Shown here in pieces: positions 11,009 through 23,243 of a stretch of DNA of 64,000 nucleotides (its first letter is position 1; the number at the start of each line of letters is the position of its first letter). Under the pieces are notes generated by a model. It was not told the origin of the DNA. It did not search any database and was given only the letters and a program-made list of their open reading frames with translations. The stretch is from Acephala macrosclerotiorum. Taxonomy: Eukaryota > Ascomycota > Leotiomycetes > Helotiales > Mollisiaceae. Where the stretch lies: positions 62,001-126,000 of the forward strand of contig MU119231.1 in NCBI GenBank assembly GCA_014904845.1. Reading direction: 5' to 3'. The translations under genes were made by a program, and so were the position numbers.

Positions 11009-14000
11009 ATGGCCGAAGCCATCGCCCTCGGCGCCAGCATCATTGCAATCATCCAAATCGCGGACAGAGTCATCGGGCTGTGCAAATTCTACCTCCAAAC
11101 GGTGCACGATGCTCCGGCAGATATCCGAGCAATCCTCATCGAGACATCGACAATGAAGATGGTATTGGAGAGTATACAATTCTTAAGCTCGTGCAATGAC
11201 GGGACATCGAAGATGCTCAGGGGACTGTCGGGTCCGGACGGTCCCATTCAAGGATGCCAGAATACAATCACTCAGATGGAAGGACTTTTTCCAACCATCT
11301 ATGCCCAAGGGCCCCGAGGCGGGAGGTCAAAAAGACAGAAGGTGAAGGCTACCTTGGCATATTTGGCATGGCCTCTGAAAGGGGATAGGCCCAAAAAGCT
11401 TGTGGAGGAGTTGAACAGGTTGAAGGCGACAATAGGCTTGGCCCTTACCACGGAATCAAGGTAAGATGGCATGCCTTCACCTTGATTGATCACTGTTTCG
11501 CTTTTGAAATGACGGAAACGTCAGCCATGGAAGGGCCACTAACGCTAAAGATAGTCATGATATCAAAGATATCAAGAAACAAACTACGAAAATTCATGAG
11601 ATCCTTTCAGGTAGGACACAGTCTTTGGATGTCCCCAATGCTTAGGTACTTTCATCTCCGACTGACTACTGACTATGATTCAAGTCAGCGAACAGAGACA
11701 AGTTTACAAGTGGCTTCAGACTACTGATCCAACCCCTCTACACCATCGAGTCTGCAAGCAATATGAGCCTGGGACGGGAAACTGGATGCTTCGCTCACCT
11801 GAGTGGATGAATTGGCTTCAGGGCAAGTCGCGCTGCGTTTGGATCTATGGAATCCCCGGAGCTGGGAAAACAGTTTTGATATCCCATTTGATCGAAAATC
11901 TCATGGACCATTACAAAGCGTCGACACCAAAAAAGTGCACTTACGTCTACTACTATTGCTATTTTGGACACAACCAGGAAGAAGCAGCACCTTTTCTCCG
12001 TTGGACAATCAACCGACTATGTCGAGAAGCAGATCACGTTCCAACATACCTGTACAAGCTGTTTCAACATGGTGGCGAACCAAGTCTGGCCGAGCTGCTA
12101 TGTGCTCTCGAAGCGATCCTGGAAGAGTTTGACAATGTATATATTGTCGTCGATGCCATCGACGAGAGCATGCCGAGAGAGGATCTACTGAGGGTTCTCC
12201 GGGACCTAGCGACCGACTCAAGATTCCGGAAGGTCCAGCTGCTTGCGACCAGTCGACAATACATCGATATCGAAAATGTCATGGAGTTGATCTCGGAGCC
12301 GGTATCAATGTTGAATCCTTTGCTGAACGAAGATATCAAGCTTTATGTTCGATCGCAACTGGAATCAAATCCAAAGTTCAAACATTGGGCGCCACATCTA
12401 GTTGAGGAAGTTCTGGAAGCATTAGCAACCAAAGCAAAGGGAATGTAAGTTCATTCTCATATCCATGTTTTCAGTCTCCCAGCCTTAACAAGACGATCGA
12501 AGGAGCTTGAAAAGGCCGAAATACTACATGGGGTAAAGCTTCCTGGCATCAGTGTATAATCATCTTTGCCTGAAGAAAGTGGTCCGAGAAAGTCCAAGCA
12601 ACGCTGGAAGATCGAAGCACTCAAATCTTTCTCACTTTTTCTGACTTGTAGAACAGGTTCCGCTGGGTAGTGTGTCAGCTTCACACGCTGCAACGTCTGA
12701 AAGGAGAGAGCGCCATTGTCAGAATCGCATTGGTAAATTTGCCAAAGACACTAGATGAAACATACGAGAGAATTTTTCTGGCAATTCCCGATGAAGACCG
12801 CATGATCGTCCACGAGGCTTTGAAATGGATATATTACCATAATCGAGTGTACGATAACAACATCTCATGTCCTATATTACTCCAAGCTGTCGAACGGAGT
12901 ATGCCCGAGTCCAGTTCTTCCGTACGGAACTACTTGCTCAATGAAGAACTCCTCCGAGAATTATGCGGATGCCTGATTACAGTAGTATCCGAGGAAAGAA
13001 AATATAGACACATAATTAGATGTACGATACGGTCTGCATCCTTTGCCCATTACACCGTATGGGAATTTCTAGCTTCCGGTCGGATATTCGATACCCCTGC
13101 TGCGTTCTTTGTGGTTTTGGAAGAAAAAACAGTCTTGAAGTTAACGAAGACTGCAATGCTTAGTGTACTTGATATCGAGTCAAGCGATCTGTACCGGCAT
13201 AATCTCTATGACATATCCGAAGGAGACGAGATGGCTACGCTTATCAACGAGGAATTTGACGCCTATTCCATCGTAACATCTATCCTCGCCACGAGAGAAT
13301 TCGATCGTGAGCTATCTGACCACAATGAATTGAGTACTTTGGTGTTTAGACTCTTGGACCCGTCAAAATCTCATTATCCAGCTTTCAGGCTGGTTACTAG
13401 CCAGGTTGAGGCCGGTTTGGGACTTTATAATACAGAACTCAAAGAAGAATTCTGGAGACTAGACTGGAACACTCCCTCAAAAAGTGCAGATGCCGCTATT
13501 CTGACCAACTTACTACAATTCAACGGAGCTAGCGAGCTGTCGAAGAAGTTTCTTGAACGCATCAACATACAAGAGGTTTTGCAAATCCAACTAGATCTCG
13601 ATAAGGCTGAATATATAGAGGACCGTGATTTCAAAACGTATGAGTTTCAAGGATCGATCGTCGAACTTTTCGCTACGGGCTATGATTGTAGGTCTTTAAT
13701 ACAGTTGCTTGAAGTCGGCTCCGAATTCATTGATTACTCTTTAGTTTTGCTTTGGTGTGCTGGTTTTCACGAACACTGGGACAAGTGTAACAATACTACA
13801 TGTGGTTTGTCAAAGTCGTTGCAACTAGGAGTGAATCCTAACTTTTCGGGGTACGCGGTCACGCCATTGCAAATTGCGGCTGCATGTTGGGACATCTACG
13901 CGGTGGAACTGCTATTAGAGGCGGGAGCAGATCCAAACGGTACGGGTGACAGCGACGGAATTGTGTGGAAGAAAGACACCCGTTTGGCCAGGTTTAATCA

Positions 14001-14322
14001 TCTTCGTGGAGTCAGTCCGACTCGACTTTGCAGGCAGTTTGCATGCACCCATCCAGATTTTGATGATGAATTTGACGAGGCTCCTCCGAAAATCGAAGCG
14101 ACGCTTCTTCAATATGGAGCCAGGCCGTGTCCTGACACGAAAATGTTGGACTCTGATGATCCTTCTAGGATATCTTGGCTTGAAGAGGAATCAGAGTCGG
14201 AATCAGAGTTGGCAGAGGCTGAATCAGGGCCAGAATCAGAAGCTGGGAACGAGAAAACAGTCAGACACTATCGCCCGACTGAGCGACATCCGCGCATGAG
14301 AATCTCGGCCCTTTTATCTTGA
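11009..14322 (+). CDS. NLR (STAND) protein: HeLo-like N-terminal domain, NACHT, ankyrin
   Basis: Four exons, 11009..11460, 11555..11610, 11685..12444 and 12657..14322, encode 977 residues. The start MAEAIALGASIIAIIQIAD is the classic opening of the fungal STAND N-terminal (HeLo-like) domain, residues 1-165. The NACHT core follows, with Walker A GIPGAGKT near 225-232 and Walker B-like VYIVVDAIDES. The sensor-like LLATSR comes next. The conserved FRWVVCQL join lies directly after intron 3. One clear ankyrin unit (TPLQIAAA, VELLLEAGADPN) lies near 820-853. The tail is an unusual acidic Ser/Glu tract. Fungal NLRs act in non-self recognition and regulated cell death; the trigger here is unknown. 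Exon 3 uses an AAG acceptor, chosen to keep the frame. The N-terminal domain is assigned from family pattern, not by search. Confidence 0.9.
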
Positions 14323-16131
14323 TAGAAGCTAAAAATACAAATTGAAAAGGTTCCTTCTCTTTCACAGCCTCACTGCAAGAGGAACCATGGAGGCAGAACC
14401 GTCTGATTTCATTACCCCCAATTGTGTGATGTGCTCGTCTTGTCCCTACAATCCAAACCACATTTCGGTATCTACAACTGTCACCAGCAAATCTGTGCTC
14501 TCGACGAGCAGAATGAGTCGGAGAGCCGGGTAGAGCAATTCAACGCAGTGCCCAAGAACTCGAGAGACTTCTCAATGGAGTTCCAGAAGCGTTTGTCGAA
14601 GGAGTGCAGACTCCAATCTCCCCTCTCGGCTTCATAGCATTGGTCCTGGTCCAAAGGCTGCCTTCTAATTTTCCATGCCACTCGGGACTTGATCATGCCC
14701 TCTTTTCCTGATAGCAGGCTGTGTAAGAGTAGCTACCTTAGAGTCTGAACTTCCATGCACCCCTTGCTTGTCCACTGTCTCAACACCACCACTCCTCCCA
14801 ATGTCTCCATCTTCCTCCCTTCTTCCCTCAACTCCTCAACTCTCAAACAAAACACTACATCATTACTACAGGGAACTCGCACTTAAATTATTTGAACTTG
14901 CCGTGAAAAAAGGTCGTCTTTTCACAATGCGAGTAGACTAGTCGGCGGTCTATCGTAATTTAGTGTTTTTGCACATCGTTGAATTTGGGGATCTGTGATG
15001 AAAATTGTGACTGTCGTCGGTACCGCTGCGAAGGTTGATACTTAGGTTGAGGCTGGAGCTTTCGGAGATGTAGTTATGTGAGCTTTTCTGAGATCTTGGG
15101 GTTTCTTCATTTTGACTTGTTTTGAGGGATCAGAGAGTTTGAGAGTTTTCCCGCTTTTCAGGTTTCTGGGTTTCGATATCTCGTCCAAGCAAAACGAGTC
15201 ACCGAGTGATACGTCGAAGTACCAGAGAACAAGGGAACCTGAACAAGACCTTAATTTGGAAAATACGCGAAGCGATGAATGGAACTGAGGAGAAGGCATG
15301 TTTCCATCGAATGAAGTTCGAGGTTCAGTTCCAAGTCCTTCGCATCTGCAAAGTACCGACGGAGCTAGGACAATGGGAAGTGGGTGCTCTATATCCTTTA
15401 TTTTGGACGCTAGGAGCGAGGTTCTGAGATGTCGAAGCGGAATTGATATTCTAAGAATAATCAAGAGCAGAAGGGAATCTTCGGAGGTGAGAGTGACAAT
15501 CTTTCCATGCGCACTTATCTTCATGCCCTCTCGACTCAATGAGCCCTCCTTTTTGATGCCCAGTGAATGAACTTCTAACACCAACGCGTCACTTTGTCTC
15601 ACTGCCTAACCTTATCTGATACGCAAGTCCGAGCAGTATATAAACGATACTTCGTCGCCCTCAACCATTCTTCTCCAAAACAAAACATTACAAATGGTTG
15701 ATGATGTATGGGGGAGATGTAGGTGAGCAGCCACCCCTCGGCTAACACATTCTGTCTACTATCCATTGTCTGGAAGGTTTACTTTGCTCTTTTGACGCGG
15801 AATGCTGGGATTGAAAGAATTGAAGGCTGCACATCGTAGAGGTGGACATGGTAATTGATGGTGCTCGTCACTTGACAGTCGTGATAAAGTTTCGTCTCAT
15901 CAGTGCCTCATAAATGGAACAAGATCGGGCGACAATGGCTCTCCGCTCCGCTCAATGTCCCACTCCAACAGAATAGGTTGTAGCACTTGCTATGTGCTCC
16001 TTTTCTCAGGGACAACGAAACCACCTCACTTACCACAAAACTCAGACTCGCCAAAGCACCAAGATTCAAAACAAAGGGTATCTCATTACTAAATACACCA
16101 ACAAACACAATACAACACCTCTATCCCACCT
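14323..16131. other. Long intergenic interval between NLR1 and acyltransferase pseudogene
   Basis: This interval of 1.8 kb has no supportable gene. A 186-codon minus frame (15602-15042) lacks domains and splice context. A good TATA box, TATATAAA at 15637-15644, precedes an ATG at 15694 in A-rich context. That ATG opens only nine codons before a GTGAGC donor-like site. This may be the promoter of a short, possibly non-coding, spliced transcript. Nothing else stands out. Confidence 0.4.
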
Positions 16132-17583
16132 CTATCTCACCTTGCCAACCCCCTCCCTCAAAAAACACACCTCCCCAACCCACTTCGCAAGACTAACACT
16201 CCTCCTATCTGCCCCCCTCCAAAACAAATCACTAACCCAAAACGTAGCCGGTCCTCAAACCACCCCACTCAACACCAATCCTCACCCAAACTCAAATTCT
16301 CCATTCCCCCATCCACCCGTTACATTCATGGCTTTAGGTATAATCCACTGTCCTAACGTGAACAGTACTTGGCCATGAAGCATGTATAATGAGAAAGAAA
16401 TATCGCCTAGATATTGCGCGAAGGATGTTGTGAACATAGCTTGAAGGAATGGAGCGTTTTCGAGAGAAAAAACGAAGATTACCCCGCCAATACAGGGCCA
16501 GAAAACATCGGGGTTGCCGCGGTATTGGGGCGGGGGGTAGGACATTATAGTTACGTATCCAGGGCTCGTCGAAGATAGATTTTGGGGTTGAGCACCTAGG
16601 TAGATGCCTATGATGAATAGGAAAGTCCAGAAGATTTTCGGCATGAATTGAATCGGAGCTTTGATCTCTTGCAATTTTTCGTCGATGAATTCGAATTTCG
16701 AAGGACCAGGGTGGGTATTGCGGTTTAAGGAGATTTCGGCGAGGAGAGTGCCGCTGAAGAAAGTGCCCCATTCCCAATGTGATTTGTGGTGCGCCCAGTA
16801 TATCAAGACGAGGAGGGAACCGACTTTTACCCAGGTTTTGCAGCGTGAGATACCGAGGACGGTGGCGAAGACGAGCATGGAGCCCATCCATTCGACTGGA
16901 ATTGTCCAGAGGTTGTTGATGTTGTATTTCGAGTTGCTGTATGTGCCATATCGGAAGGGATCACAGAGTTGTTTGGCATCTGCGAACCCAATCCGCATCT
17001 TGTCAGCGATGTCCGTCCAGGCGAGGGAGATTGATCCTATCCAAGAATTGCTCCATGAATGTCCCTTCAGGATATGGCAAAGGCTGTGATCTGGCAATGA
17101 TATGTGAAGCCGCATTCAAATAGTCCCAATCCGGCGATAGAAACGTCCTGTCCAGACAGCTTCACAGGCGTATAGGAAAGCAATAAACGTCGACGCAATG
17201 ATCGGAATATGCAAACGAATCCATCTTCGAAATATCGAGCTTGCCAATGAGTCCAGAAGCTTCTCCTTATCCCCTGACCTCGCCAACTTCAGTCCTTGAA
17301 ATGAAAGGACATATTCTGAGATGACGAAGAAAATTATGACCATGAATCGACCTGAATGAATGACCCTGACGAGCGGGAACAAGAAGAACCAGTCGTGAGA
17401 ACCAGGTTCGCCGGTATGCCAGCTATCTGTCAAAGTGACTGTGAAGTTGATGGCGTAATGGTGGAAAACTATGAACAATGCTGCAATGCCTCTCAATCCA
17501 TCAAGATGGCTCGTTGGGTATAATTTCCTAGGCTTCCTCGCCCGCAGAAAACTTGGAACGAGAGCCACCAATACCGGACCCAA
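16132..17583 (-). pseudogene. Acyltransferase-3 family (OafA-like) pseudogene
   Basis: A single long frame shows family hallmarks: YPTSHLDGLRGIAALFIVFH, LWTIPVEWMGSM, ISFSLYMLHG and a C-terminal SDLFWRGAD segment. Members are multi-span membrane enzymes that O-acylate sugars or other substrates. The frame is broken by in-frame TGA codons at about 17116 and 16282 and by a third in the C-terminal part near 16255. It has no usable ATG, because TGA lies just before the LGPVLVAL start. The normally invariant FVISGYVLS reads with Glu in place of Gly. Around 17050 an out-of-frame TFMEQFLD segment suggests two compensating small indels. Introns might rescue one break but not all. It lies between the two convergent NLR genes. 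Confidence 0.8.
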
Positions 17584-18278
17584 GAGACGTCATATCGCGT
17601 ATACATTGACGTTGATCTCGAAACTCGGAATCGTCTGCCAAGTTATAAGAGAAGGGTTTCGAGGCGTATCGTGGGTTCGGAGAGGGTCATCGTCTGAAGT
17701 TTTGCAGCTCAGCGTTCCTACAGGGGAGAGTACTCGACATCACCACCCCTCTCCTTCTTCCCAAAATCATCATAGCGGATGGGACGGGTGGATATTCAAA
17801 TATTCTATTAGTTCAGTTGCAAAGCTACAACTTATGAGAAAGGGGACTACAGGTTACATTTTCGATAAGACGCTGACCCCACTATTGTCCAATGATAAGA
17901 CATTCGTCCAACGCTGTGGTTTCGATAATTTTAGGTTCTCGTGTTTGGGCTCAGGGGTTTAAGCGGGAGGCTGCACTGGACGTTCCAGGCTTGCTAGGCC
18001 CCGAGCCATTTTTGATACAGCAAGTTCTCAGGCCCGGATGCAGCGCCGGTTCTAGTCCGAGCCATCAGCTCAGCACGCCACAACCAGGGACTCGACCATC
18101 AGCGAGCGGCTTTTCGTCCCGAAGGAGAAGACAATCAAGCTTAAAATAAATGCTCGATAAGCTTAAAATTCGTGGTTAGACCAGCTTATCATGACCGTTG
18201 ATGCCCTCGACTCCCCCACCATTTTATACTTCTACAGTACTGCCCTCCGCATACCAGCTAGCTAGAGGCGCAAAGCAC
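17584..18278. other. Intergenic, acyltransferase pseudogene to NLR2
   Basis: The interval holds the former promoter of the acyltransferase and the 3' flank of the second NLR gene. No coding or repeat signal was recognised. Confidence 0.45.
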
Positions 18279-21025
18279 CTACTTTGATCGTGGGCCCAAG
18301 AGGCTTAATTCTTGTCCTTCTGATATTGCCAGCTGTATCTCATCCATTTGGTCGTCATCGATAGGCTCAGCCCCAAACTGGAGCAGCAAGTCTATCATTT
18401 GTTGATTTCTGTTGTAAAGTGCGAAGAACAAAGGAGCTTCTCCGAATTCGTTTGCGAGATTAGGATCAGAGCCACGGTCCAGAAGTATCTTGACGATCTC
18501 AATATGGTCTCGGTATGTCGCTACGTGGAGAGCAGACGAATATGCCCCTCCACCAAGTGCATCGATGTCTAAGTCCCTCTCGTTATCAAGAAGTAGTTGA
18601 ACCACCTCGAGAAGACCGAAAGAAGAGGCGTAATAGAGTGGCTGGGTCACTGATACATGATGAATTGGAGCCTCCGGAATAAGCATGCCCACCCAAAACG
18701 TGAAGTTGCCTCCATTTGGCATCTTGCTAGTTGCGAAGAATGTTTGGACGAGGTTCTTAGTGGATTCATCCAGATAGTCGTCTGGATCTCCCGGTGTTCT
18801 TCCCAGGTAGAGAGGCCAGTGCTTAACAGAATGTCTTAAAAATGGATGACTCCAGATTATCCGGTATTGCGTCAATTTTGCTCACGTTGTCAAACTCGGA
18901 TGCCATCAGATATGCTATACATGTCTGCCCCATCATCTGACAAGCAGGCCGCTTGAGCAGGTGGAACTGGGACAAGTCAGCAGGTTTCGGCTGGGTGAGA
19001 TATTCAGCGACAGAAGCGTGAGCAAGCTTGCAGACTGTTGCTGGCTTTCCATATTCGTCATAGAAATCTCGTTGGTAGGTCTTAGTGGTGGTGATCAACG
19101 AAGAGCAAACTGACAATACGCTCCGGGGATCGATCATTTTCGCATCAGGTTCGAACCTTGGGGGTGTGGTATCAAGATCTACTGCAAGAATGTCAACCAG
19201 CTCCTCTGGGGTCAGCGGTTCCACAGTAGCTACGAGTGCCTGCAGAGTCCTCGAGGCTTCTAGCCGATAATTCTGCTGAATGCTGTGCAATATCTGATCG
19301 TATGTGCCAATTAGATCTTTCGGTAAGTCTGCGGATAGGGCTTTGCGGATAGCAGCTACCGACAAGCATCGTTGTAGCATGTCCAATTGACATACAACCC
19401 ATTGGAACCTAGATATTCCGTTTAGCTTGCACTTTTCAATTATTTTCTCAATGCCCATGTTTATGGGTACTCCCGTAGAGAGAGCTTTATGGGATGCATA
19501 CTCACATTCCTGCCTCGCCTTGGACAAGCTTGACTGTAATTTGCTTGCGAATATCCAGAGGCCATTTGACAAAATTTGGATCATGCTCAAGTTTATCGCT
19601 AATGTAGGCATGGATGTCTTTGTTGATTTTGACATTATGAAGGCAGATGGCATCTGAGATGATGGGAGCAATGAGTCCTCTATTGATGTGATTTGTCGAC
19701 TGGTCGCGAGAAGGTGTAATTGCGGGATGCCCCAAGAGTTCAGACGGTAAATAAACTGTAGAGCCTCGTCATAGTTCGAACTTTCGTCCAAGGCGTCGAA
19801 GACAAGATACACGTTGTTAAACAGTAGGATGATAGATCGGAGAGTTGATAGAAGCATCTCTTCGTTGAACACGTTGCGGCCCTTCTGACGCATTTCATGG
19901 AGCTCTACTAAAGACCCCGGAATTGTGGGACATTGAGATGCCAATTGAGTAATTATGCAGCGCGTGAGTGAGCCGGTATCTTGTTTCTGAGGATCATTGA
20001 AGTCGAAATAGAAATATGCCAGGCCTATCGATGCATCTTGTTGGGAATATCGGATGAGTTGCTCGACGATCGTGGAACACAGGACGGTTTTACCGCAGCC
20101 AGGAATGCCATAAAGCCACAGTAACGATTTCCTGCCATGCAGCCAGGTGTCGTATTGCTTGCTTGTCAAGAGCCAGGTTCCGGTGGATCCTGGGCGCTTT
20201 TTCCGGTTGAGAACGTGATTGACAAATGGATCTGGTGCAGCGAGCCATTTGAAGATGTCTTGACGCGTTTGATCTATACAAATAGTGAGCAAAAGAGTCG
20301 GCGTGAGAACGGGGGAGGAAGTGGGGATGTGAGGAACTTGACGAGCTTACCAAAGGTGTGCTTTTGGAACATTGCCATTAGATCCTCGAGATCATCCTTG
20401 ATCGCGAGACTCAATGTTCTGGCTAGTGCCAGTGGTTTTTCTCGGAGACTTGAAACGTAGAGATTGAAGGGGCCTCACGCCTGATCGGCCGAAAGGGCAA
20501 GCTGTATCGTGCTCTTGTACCTCTCCAATCCCGCCAAGGCCCTCTTCATCTCACCCTCCTTGAGCGGCCATACCAAGCTTTTCCTCACCTTCCTCCATCC
20601 AGTTTCCGGCTCCAATTGAGCTTTGAGCCTTTCCAATTCGTTTAGGCAGCTTCCTAACGTCCCGCCTTCGTTGGCCAACAACTCGACATTGACCAAGCTG
20701 CAATAACTCGGAGTCAGTATATCCCTTGCATAGCCTTCGCGAGCGATGCTATTCCATATTTCACTTCTCTAAGAGAAACACATAAAGCTGATTGCTGATT
20801 CGAGGAAGCAACTTACCGCGTTCTATCCTCACCCGACCTCGAAGTCTTAACAAGACGAAGGAGAGCATCAAGACTATCCTTAAGCGCATTGAGCGATTTA
20901 GTGATCTGAATGACTTCGCGTGATGCAGATGTGACACCTGCACGATAGTCATAGCATAGTGAAATGACTGAGGTAGTGATTTGGATGACGGCGATGAGGG
21001 TGCCGGTGAGACTCAGGGGATCCAT
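18279..21025 (-). pseudogene. NLR (STAND) gene with HeLo-like N-domain, NACHT and ankyrin; two frameshifts
   Basis: Exons read 21025..20817, 20697..20479, 20418..20351, 20273..19506 and 19408..18279. The start MDPLSLTGTLIAVIQITTS is the common fungal STAND N-terminal domain. NACHT shows GIPGCGKT and VYLVFDALDES. Three ankyrin units end the protein (ALHVATYRDHIEIVKILLD). A one-base loss near 19665, before the IISDAICLHN segment, and a one-base gain near 18845, before the PFLRHSVKHW segment, throw the frame. They cancel overall, so the summed exons (2394 bases) still divide by three. Intron positions match NLR1, including the phase-2 intron before FQWVVCQL, with one extra intron in the N-domain. 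Either a recently disabled NLR, as is common in polymorphic fungal NLR families, or two assembly errors. Confidence 0.75.
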
Positions 21026-22058
21026 TGCATCTGTGGAAGATAGCGGGTGATTTTATTGTCGCTCGGGAGGTTGGAAGAATCATGTGCTGAGCGTACAGGC
21101 CATTGTGATAATGTGGAATGAATTGAGTGGGATTTGGTTGAAGGAAGGTGCTGCTGACCATCGAATGGGGAAGGTGCGGCCGAGATGTGGCTGAGGGAGC
21201 TGCCCTGCTCTACCCAATTGTGTTACATCCAGCACATGATCATGTATCGGAAGAACAATGAAACCACTCCTCTCAAGTGACAAGTAGTAGACAAGAATTT
21301 CAACACCTCTCCGATATGAGCCGCCGCAACTTTGAATCAGTAGAATTATGAGGTTGATTCTGTGCCTCGCACTGTTTCAAAAGCGACATGAGGTAGCAAA
21401 GCAGAGGACATCTGACAAAGCTGAATTTATAAACATCGTTGCCATCTGAAGAAGTCGAATGAACTTCCCACGTTCTATTACATTACTTGGAGTCTTATTC
21501 AAGGTCTTTTTGAAAAGAAAAGGACGTCCGTACTCGGGACATCAATGTGGTGCTCTGTGTCGCTTAGTTTGCATATCCGCAGTGGGCTATGTGATGCATG
21601 AAATGCTCTCGACTGTTCTCACTTGAGGAGTTAAGAGAAAATAGTTTTGTGTCGTTCGAGGCATGTACTCATAGCAGCTGAATAAAGGAGTAAAGATATA
21701 ATTGGGAAGCGCACACGGGCACGACACAATGGACTGATGATGGCCGCATCTCGTCTGTACAATTCTTGACAACAAGACGTTGCATTCGTGGGTGTATCTT
21801 TATCTTGCTTGGACGTCAATAAAACGCAAGCAAAACTCGCACCTACAAGCCTTCAGGCTTATCATCCTATTGTACAACACAAAAATCATCCGCCGTTGCT
21901 AAACCCAGGAGAGAGATATGAATCGCCGCCATAGCCAAGGTTCATCGCTTTTCCCAGTTCAATGCAGCCCAATACTCTGTTGTACAGCCGAAGGTCGTAA
22001 TCAAGAAAATCCGTCGCTCTAAACCCAGTGGTCTAGATTCGTTGCATGCAAGTACAAA
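21026..22058. other. Intergenic, NLR2 promoter side to eIF4E gene 3' side
   Basis: About 1 kb without a recognisable gene. It must hold the promoter of the second NLR gene. Only short frames without domain signal are present. Confidence 0.45.
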
Positions 22059-23243
22059 TTATGCGTTTTGCTTTTTGTCGGAGATGGGAGTAGAGGCGTG
22101 TTCGTTATTCTCCTTGTTTCCGTTTCGCTGGGTGGATTTCTCCTTCCGTTGCTCGTCGATTGCGATTCTTTGGGCCATGCTTGCGTCGTGGCTCTTCCAC
22201 TCAACCTTCGTCTCTGGAGGGAAGTTCAACATACGCTTCATAGTCTCCCTGCGCAAACATTAGCGAATTTTCACATTTCCAAACAATGATGCAAAATCTA
22301 CCTGATCTTGAGAACCCTACCGCCGTCGTTACGGGTCCAGATGCTCAAGATGTCTTCACCATTTCGCACGCTAAGAACAGCTCCACAGAGCTCCTCGCTC
22401 GCCTCTGCGAATTGATCTCCGACAATTGCAAGAACCAGATCTTCCCAATATCTGTCCGCAACACCCTTCTTGAGTCTCACAATCCACTTGCCGCCCTTCT
22501 TATTCTCATCATCCTCCCAGACTGGTCTAATGCCCCTCTTGAAGATATGATAGTCGGAAACGAGCGGTAGCGTCGATGGTCTTTGCAACCGAGAATAGAC
22601 CTTGAAGAAGTCTTCGACATTATCAAAGCTTCCCGTTTCGTGTAGAGTCTTCTCATACTCCACATAGCCATTTGACTTCGATATTGGTGGACGGAACCAG
22701 AAGGCCCAGCTATGCCTCAAGGGGTGTGTGGCAGGTTGTGTGGCAGGTTTCATCTCTGTGGGAGATGATCGCGAGGGTTTCGAACTCAAGTCTTTGACTT
22801 GTTTCTCAACCGTGGGTGTCTTGGCAGAGCTTCCTATAACGCTGCTGTAGTCTAATCCACCACCCGGAGTCTTTGGGGTCTTCGATGACCCGAAAGCCGC
22901 GAAGGCGCCGGATCCTAAACCGAAGGCATTGGATGCGCCAGCGGGGGGTGAGGCGAGAGAAGTGGTAGATGGGGATAAGGTTCCGAATGGACTCTTGTTG
23001 CTGTGGGAAGATGTATCGGTGGTTCGTCTGCCGAGAGAGAACCCTCGGGTGGGATGTTCGGGGCCGCCATTCGTAGTAGAGGTTGAAAGGGAAAGCTTAT
23101 TGGTACTGGTGATATCACAGTTAGTTTTGCGCTGGGCCAGGAACGAGCGAGGGAGCAAGAAGGGTGAAGGAAGTAATCGCCAAAGCAAAAGCACGGCACA
23201 GGACAGGAGCGTACTTGTTGCGACGGCCCCATAGACCATCCAT
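22059..23243 (-). CDS. Class II eIF4E-family cap-binding protein (4EHP/eIF4E2-like)
   Basis: Exons 23243..23215, 23105..22302 and 22248..22059 give 340 residues. The first exon encodes only MDGLWGRRN plus part of a codon; splicing restores the fungal opening before NKLSLSTS. A Ser/Pro/Gly-rich disordered segment fills residues 15-135. The eIF4E fold starts at about 140 (HSWAFWFRPP) and includes VEDFFKVYSRL, PVWEDDENKKGGKWIVRLKK, CGAVLSVRNGEDILSIW and a final LNFPPETKVEWKSH. At the position of the first cap-stacking Trp of class I eIF4E there is Tyr (SNGYVEY), the mark of class II proteins, while the second Trp (VWEDD) is kept. It therefore probably binds cap without driving general initiation, acting in mRNA repression. 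The C-terminus ends in a charged tail. Confidence 0.9.

Noticed and set aside
15042..15602. 186-codon minus-strand frame
   Set aside because: No domain or signal sequence, no convincing promoter on that strand, and no support beyond length.
15637..15780. TATA box plus short spliced coding gene
   Set aside because: Only nine codons precede the donor-like site and the next plausible exon closes within a few codons. It is kept only as a remark on a possible non-coding transcript.
15992..16378. Pro/Thr-rich 128-codon plus frame
   Set aside because: Antisense shadow of the acyltransferase pseudogene's C-terminal region and its 3' flank.
16132..17583. RIP as the cause of the acyltransferase stops
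   Set aside because: The TGA codons, if from TGG, do not have the CpA-to-TpA context of classical RIP.
18823..18890. A 64-base intron removing the second NLR2 frame break
   Set aside because: A GTGAGC...AAG pair would restore frame, but it would delete the family segment PFLRHSVKHW and lacks a branch site, so a one-base gain is the simpler reading.
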